From Chloroflexota bacterium (GTDB lineage Bacteria; Chloroflexota; Dehalococcoidia; Lucifugimonadales; UBA3495): DNA of 57,478 nucleotides. Position numbers and translations under genes: made by a program. Shown in pieces: positions 54,480 through 57,478 of the stretch (the stretch's first letter is position 1; each line of letters starts with the position of its first letter). The DNA lies in assembly GCA_027624135.1 (NCBI GenBank), contig JAQBXL010000006.1:1-57478 (forward strand). Reading direction: 5' to 3'. The notes beneath the pieces are model-generated. The model did not search any database. It was not told the DNA's origin and worked only from the letters and a program-made list of their open reading frames with translations.

Positions 54480-55307
54480 TTAGTCGCGGGCAGGTACGTG
54501 TATGCCGGGACCCCAGGTGATGCCAAAATCAGCTCGTTCAACCCTTTGGCCGGTGAATGTGGAGGCCTTCTGAGCGGCCAGCCACACTGCGGCTTGGTTG
54601 ATGGAATCGGGCTGTTCCATGGGTATGTGGGCGGTGCCGGGCCAGTCGCCCCTCCGGTTCATCCAGGTATCGACCCGGCCGGGACTAAGGACGTTGACGG
54701 CAATATCATGCTCGCGGACCTCTTCAGCGATGCAAAGGTAGGCCCGGTCCAGAGCCGCTTTGCTCATGGAGTATCCGACCCGGCCTTCCCGGTAGCCCAT
54801 GGAGGCCCCGGAGGTGATGCAGAATATGGACCCGCCACCCTTCTGCTCCATCATGGCCGGCAAGACATATTTGCAGAGCAAGATCGGCCCCCGAATGTTC
54901 ACCATGAGGGCGCGGTCCAACAGGTCTTCTTCCAGGTCCACCACCGGAGATTCGCAGTCCACCCCGGCGTTGGAAACCACTATATCGATTCGTCCAAAAT
55001 GCTTGAGTGTTCGTTCCGCCAAACGGCGCAGATCCTCTGAATCGGTGACATCACAAGGAACTGGCAGGGCTTCACCACCGGCTTCCGCGATACGCTGGGC
55101 TGTTTCGTTGATGGTCCCCGAACCGTATTTATAGAATGGAGAGTCCGGGCGAGGTTCGTTCTGCGTTCTAGAGGCCACCACCACCTGGGCGCCGGCTGCG
55201 GCGAAAGCCATTGACATGGCGCGCCCGATGCCACGGCTGCCGCCAGTCACGATGGCCACCTTGCCTCGAAGTTCCCCTGTGGCAGGCAAATTCGCAGACA
55301 TACTCAT
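54480..55307 (-). CDS. Short-chain dehydrogenase/reductase (SDR family)
   Basis: A 275-residue classical SDR. The nucleotide loop TGGSRGIG is at 21-28, SNAG follows strand four, and the catalytic Ser, Tyr and Lys appear in ITSGAS and YSMSK. It would reduce or oxidise a carbonyl or hydroxyl group with NAD(P)(H). The substrate is not readable. Starts with ATG at 55307, or the ATG two codons later. Clustering with a ThDP enzyme, a CMD protein and a DUF35 protein suggests one catabolic unit. Confidence 0.9.
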   Translation of the reverse strand: MSMSANLPATGELRGKVAIVTGGSRGIGRAMSMAFAAAGAQVVVASRTQNEPRPDSPFYKYGSGTINETAQRIAEAGGEALPVPCDVTDSEDLRRLAERTLKHFGRIDIVVSNAGVDCESPVVDLEEDLLDRALMVNIRGPILLCKYVLPAMMEQKGGGSIFCITSGASMGYREGRVGYSMSKAALDRAYLCIAEEVREHDIAVNVLSPGRVDTWMNRRGDWPGTAHIPMEQPDSINQAAVWLAAQKASTFTGQRVERADFGITWGPGIHVPARD

Positions 55308-55351
55308 CGTATGTACCCGCTATTGGGCGTGGCGGCGGACACTGCGGACAC

Positions 55352-55786
55352 TTAAGGAGAAGCCAGGCGGAACTTGGGGAGGGTGATCTTGTCGTCCAGT
55401 TTCTCGAAGACCACTTCCACCGCCATTCCAATCTTGATGTTGGCCGGGTCCGGGTCAACGCCAACCAGATTGCTGGGCATGCGCGGTCCTTCTTCCAGTT
55501 CAATGATGACTGGAATGTACGGCGCCTTGTCTCGGAATGGCGGGGTTGGTCCCCGGTGGACGATGGCAAAGGTGTGGATGATGCCCTTTCCGCTGCATTT
55601 GATCCAGTTGGTGTCTCTGGAGAAACATTCAGGGCAGATGTCTCTTGGGTAGAAGTAGGAGGAATCGCAGGCCTTACAATGGCGCAGCCACAGTTCTTCT
55701 TCCGCGCATTTTTCCCAGTAATAATCCGATTCCGGCTGGGGCACGGGGGCTGGAATCGGGGGCGAAGACTGTTGCTGCTGGGTCAT
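55352..55786 (-). CDS. Zn-ribbon OB-fold protein (DUF35 family)
   Basis: A 144-residue protein with an N-terminal rubredoxin-like zinc ribbon (CKAC and CPEC) followed by an OB fold (GIIHTFAIVHRGP...PYIPVIIELEEG...VGVD). DUF35 proteins bind acyl-CoA and usually accompany thiolases or hydratases, helping channel CoA intermediates. No thiolase is in the window. The ATG at 55786 is preceded by GGAGCAGGAA. It is the first gene of this minus-strand cluster. Confidence 0.88.
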   Translation of the reverse strand: MTQQQQSSPPIPAPVPQPESDYYWEKCAEEELWLRHCKACDSSYFYPRDICPECFSRDTNWIKCSGKGIIHTFAIVHRGPTPPFRDKAPYIPVIIELEEGPRMPSNLVGVDPDPANIKIGMAVEVVFEKLDDKITLPKFRLASP

Positions 55787-55931
55787 TTCCTGCTCCTAAC
55801 ATAACGCTCTAGTGCAATTCCTACAAAAGAATAGGGACAAAAGCCACAGGCGTCAAGAACTGAGCATCGGCGCGACCTCGAATTCGCATTCCCATAGTGT
55901 TGCGCCTTAGCCGGACATTCGAGTAACGTTG

Positions 55932-55973
55932 CCCGTAGTTTTAAGGGTTTCACCCGTAGTTTTAAGGGTTTCA
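55932..55973. repeat. Perfect 21-base tandem duplication upstream of panE
   Basis: CCCGTAGTTTTAAGGGTTTCA occurs as two identical head-to-tail copies (55932-55952 and 55953-55973), ending just before the panE ribosome-binding site. Because 21 is a multiple of three, the open frame upstream of panE persists across both units. Confidence 0.85.
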
Positions 55974-55988
55974 AAGGAGATTCTCGGC

Positions 55989-56906
55989 ATGCGAATCGCG
56001 GTCATGGGGGCCGGGAGCACCGGCGGTTACTTCGGAGGCATGCTGGCCCGCGGCGGGAACGACGTGGCGCTGATCGCCCGGGGAGAACACCTCAAAACCA
56101 TACGGTCCAATGGCCTGAGAGTGGTCCGGGACGATGAAGAGTTCACTGTCCAGTGTCTGGCCACGGACGAACCGTCAGAGGTTGCCCCCGTCGATCTGGC
56201 GTTATTGTGTGTCAAAACCTACCAGAGCGCGGTCGCCGTCCCAATGATGAAGCCGTTGGTGGGGCCTGACACCACGGTGCTCTGCCTTCAGAACGGGGTG
56301 GATAGCTACGAGACGGCTGCCGCGATATTGGGCGATACTGCTGTGCTTCCGGGTGCCGCTTTCATCGAAGCTGGCATGCCGGGACCGGGAGTGATCCGCC
56401 AAACCGGCAGCCTGGTGCGGATAATTCTAGGCGAGACGAACGGATCAGAGACCGACCGGTGCCGTATCATCCGCGACGTCTTTGCCGAGGCGGGCGTACC
56501 TGCCGAAGTAGTGCCTGATATCAGGGCCGGACTATGGGGGAAGTTTTTGTTCATCTCCACCATGGCCGGTGTCACGTCGATGGCCCGGGCGACTTTGGCG
56601 GAACTTATGCCCCAGCCCCATTGGCGTAGGGTGGTTCTGAGTTGCCTGGCCGAGATCGACGCTGTCGGCAGGGCCAACGGGGTTAACCTTACCAAAGACA
56701 TCGTTGGCGATACGGTGAGTTACATCGAAGACCATCTCGCCGATCTTCAAGCATCGATGCACACCGACCTTTTAGCTGGGCGTCCTTTGGAGCTTGAGGC
56801 CCTGAACGGATCGGTTGTGCGGGCCGGAGATACTGCAGGAGTGCCGACGCCGATAAACGACGTGATCTACGCCATGTTGAAGGCTCTTGAGAACGGAGCG
56901 AAGTAG
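55989..56906 (+). CDS. panE: Ketopantoate reductase (PanE/ApbA family)
   Basis: NADPH-dependent enzyme that reduces 2-dehydropantoate for pantothenate and CoA synthesis. The 305-residue protein opens with the Rossmann loop GAGSTGGYFGG; LCVKTYQ follows. GLWGKFLFIS carries the catalytic-type Lys, and ELDALN-like residues (LELEALNGSVVRAG) close the active site. The open frame extends to 55929, but ATG 55989 lies ten bases after AAAGGAG and starts directly with MRIAVMGAG, so it is chosen. Some relatives act on other 2-oxo acids, so the symbol is provisional. Confidence 0.85.
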   Translation: MRIAVMGAGSTGGYFGGMLARGGNDVALIARGEHLKTIRSNGLRVVRDDEEFTVQCLATDEPSEVAPVDLALLCVKTYQSAVAVPMMKPLVGPDTTVLCLQNGVDSYETAAAILGDTAVLPGAAFIEAGMPGPGVIRQTGSLVRIILGETNGSETDRCRIIRDVFAEAGVPAEVVPDIRAGLWGKFLFISTMAGVTSMARATLAELMPQPHWRRVVLSCLAEIDAVGRANGVNLTKDIVGDTVSYIEDHLADLQASMHTDLLAGRPLELEALNGSVVRAGDTAGVPTPINDVIYAMLKALENGAK

Positions 56907-56914
56907 CCAAGTAG

Positions 56915-57478
56915 ATGGATGAAACTCCCGACAGCCACGATCTGGACAAACTGACAAACTGACAAACTGACAAAATGGCATGACGGACTGATCTCCCAGA
57001 CCCATGAAGGCTTTCCGGTTTGCGCCCTGTTTTTGGCTTCCGGAGAGGATACACGGGCTCACGACATCTTCCGCATCTACCGGACGGCGTTTGCAGAGAT
57101 GGGAGCCGGGTTTCACGACTTGGTGATCTTCGGTCAACACGGCGGATCCAGCACGTCGGCCGCTCTGATTCCCGGCCTGAGACTTTCAGATCTTCAGATA
57201 CCGTCCCTGGTTCTGATAACTGGTGGGGCTCTGCCCGTCTGCCACACCACTGCCCTTCCAGTGGGGGAAGCATTTGAGGAAGAAGATGCTCCTTGGAGTA
57301 GTGCGCTAGACTGCATCAAGAAAGCTATTAACCGGGATTCCCCAGATCAAACCGACTTTCCTAGATATAGCCCCCTCTGGGATGGCGCCAACTATATTCA
57401 CGCATTCCAAGGATGTCAAATGCGGCCTGGATCACTCAAATTCCCCGCTTTCATAGGGCAACCACCGTCCTGCCAAGC
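56915..57478 (+). pseudogene. Frame-broken, 3'-incomplete gene of unknown function
   Basis: A clear coding stretch runs in one frame from about 56955 to the window end (start about GLISQTHEGFPVCALFLASG, then FRIYRTAF and VIFGQHGGSSTSAAL). It has no good start codon at its front. An ATG at 56915 opens a frame (MDETPDSHDLDKLT) that stops at 56960-56962 inside the 8-base repeat. With one repeat unit instead of three the two frames would join without a stop. So the gene appears interrupted by repeat expansion; alternatively a rare start (CTG 56988) or the ATG near 57099 is used. I recognise no family. Confidence 0.5.
56943..56974. repeat. 8-base tandem repeat CTGACAAA, three perfect copies
   Basis: Units at 56951-56958, 56959-56966 and 56967-56974, preceded by a degenerate unit (TGGACAAA, 56943-56950). 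The array lies at the front of the next reading frame. Because eight is not a multiple of three, changes in copy number shift the frame. Confidence 0.9.

Noticed and set aside
55929-55988. Extra 20 residues at the N-terminus of PanE, including the 21-bp repeat
   Set aside because: The AAAGGAG site before 55989 and the Rossmann start MRIAVMGAG point to the later start.
1-57478. CRISPR arrays, phage genes, insertion sequences, toxin-antitoxin pairs
   Set aside because: None were seen: no regularly spaced repeats, no integrase or transposase motifs, no terminal inverted repeats flanked by target duplications.

Overview
The window is a dense stretch of bacterial chromosome, about 57 kb and moderately GC-rich. 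It mixes core housekeeping genes with transport and redox genes. No phage, plasmid, CRISPR or insertion-sequence machinery is visible. Several features suggest a Chloroflexota bacterium of the Dehalococcoidia/SAR202 type: separate cofG and cofH genes rather than the fused actinobacterial fbiC, two luciferase-like F420 oxidoreductases, an InhA-type enoyl-ACP reductase, TRAP and peptide ABC transporters, and heavy use of TTG and GTG starts. This placement is an inference from gene content; no 16S gene is present.

Layout. 1-7 kb: the tail of a SWIM zinc-finger protein, a TRAP cluster with two long DctM subunits around one DctQ and no DctP, then two oligopeptide-type ABC ATPases. 7-13.5 kb: lepA, a DinB-like gene, galU, the 4.5S SRP RNA, then ksgA-ispE-lgt. 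13.6-20 kb (minus strand): recJ, fabF, a B12-binding-type radical SAM protein with a helical tail, and an LLM oxidoreductase. 20-25 kb (plus strand): an NDUFA9-like dehydrogenase, folC, a second KAS II and ruvB. 25-31 kb: the F420 cluster cofG-cofH-cofD-cofC-LLM followed by fabI. 31-35 kb: a zinc-ribbon/TPR membrane protein, fbp and class I fba with a strong terminator, and a tiny zinc ribbon. 35-43.4 kb (minus strand): aspS, a DUF255 thioredoxin-fold protein and a 1464-residue Lhr helicase. 43.5-49 kb: a Nudix hydrolase, tRNA-Arg(TCG), tRNA-His(GTG), and a peptide ABC lipoprotein with two permeases but no ATPase. 49-52.4 kb: a secreted gluzincin-like peptidase, an MqnA-family protein and a MetF homologue. 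52.4-57.5 kb: a minus-strand set (ThDP enzyme, CMD protein, SDR, DUF35 protein), then panE and a frame-broken gene running off the end.

How the genes may work together. cofG/H/C/D would make F420-0, and the two LLM enzymes could use the finished cofactor; the glutamyl ligase (cofE) is not in the window. fbp and fba give two consecutive gluconeogenic steps. fabF (two copies) and fabI belong to type II fatty-acid synthesis. The two ATPases at 4.9-7 kb are plausible partners of the ATPase-less peptide transporter at 45-49 kb.

The most distinctive local signals are an 8-bp repeat expansion that breaks the last reading frame, a duplicated 3' gene end with decamer repeats beside the first LLM gene, the unusual TRAP layout, the radical SAM C-terminal extension, and a MetF homologue with Asp where the family catalytic Glu is expected. 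I found no clearly new multi-gene defence or metabolic system.
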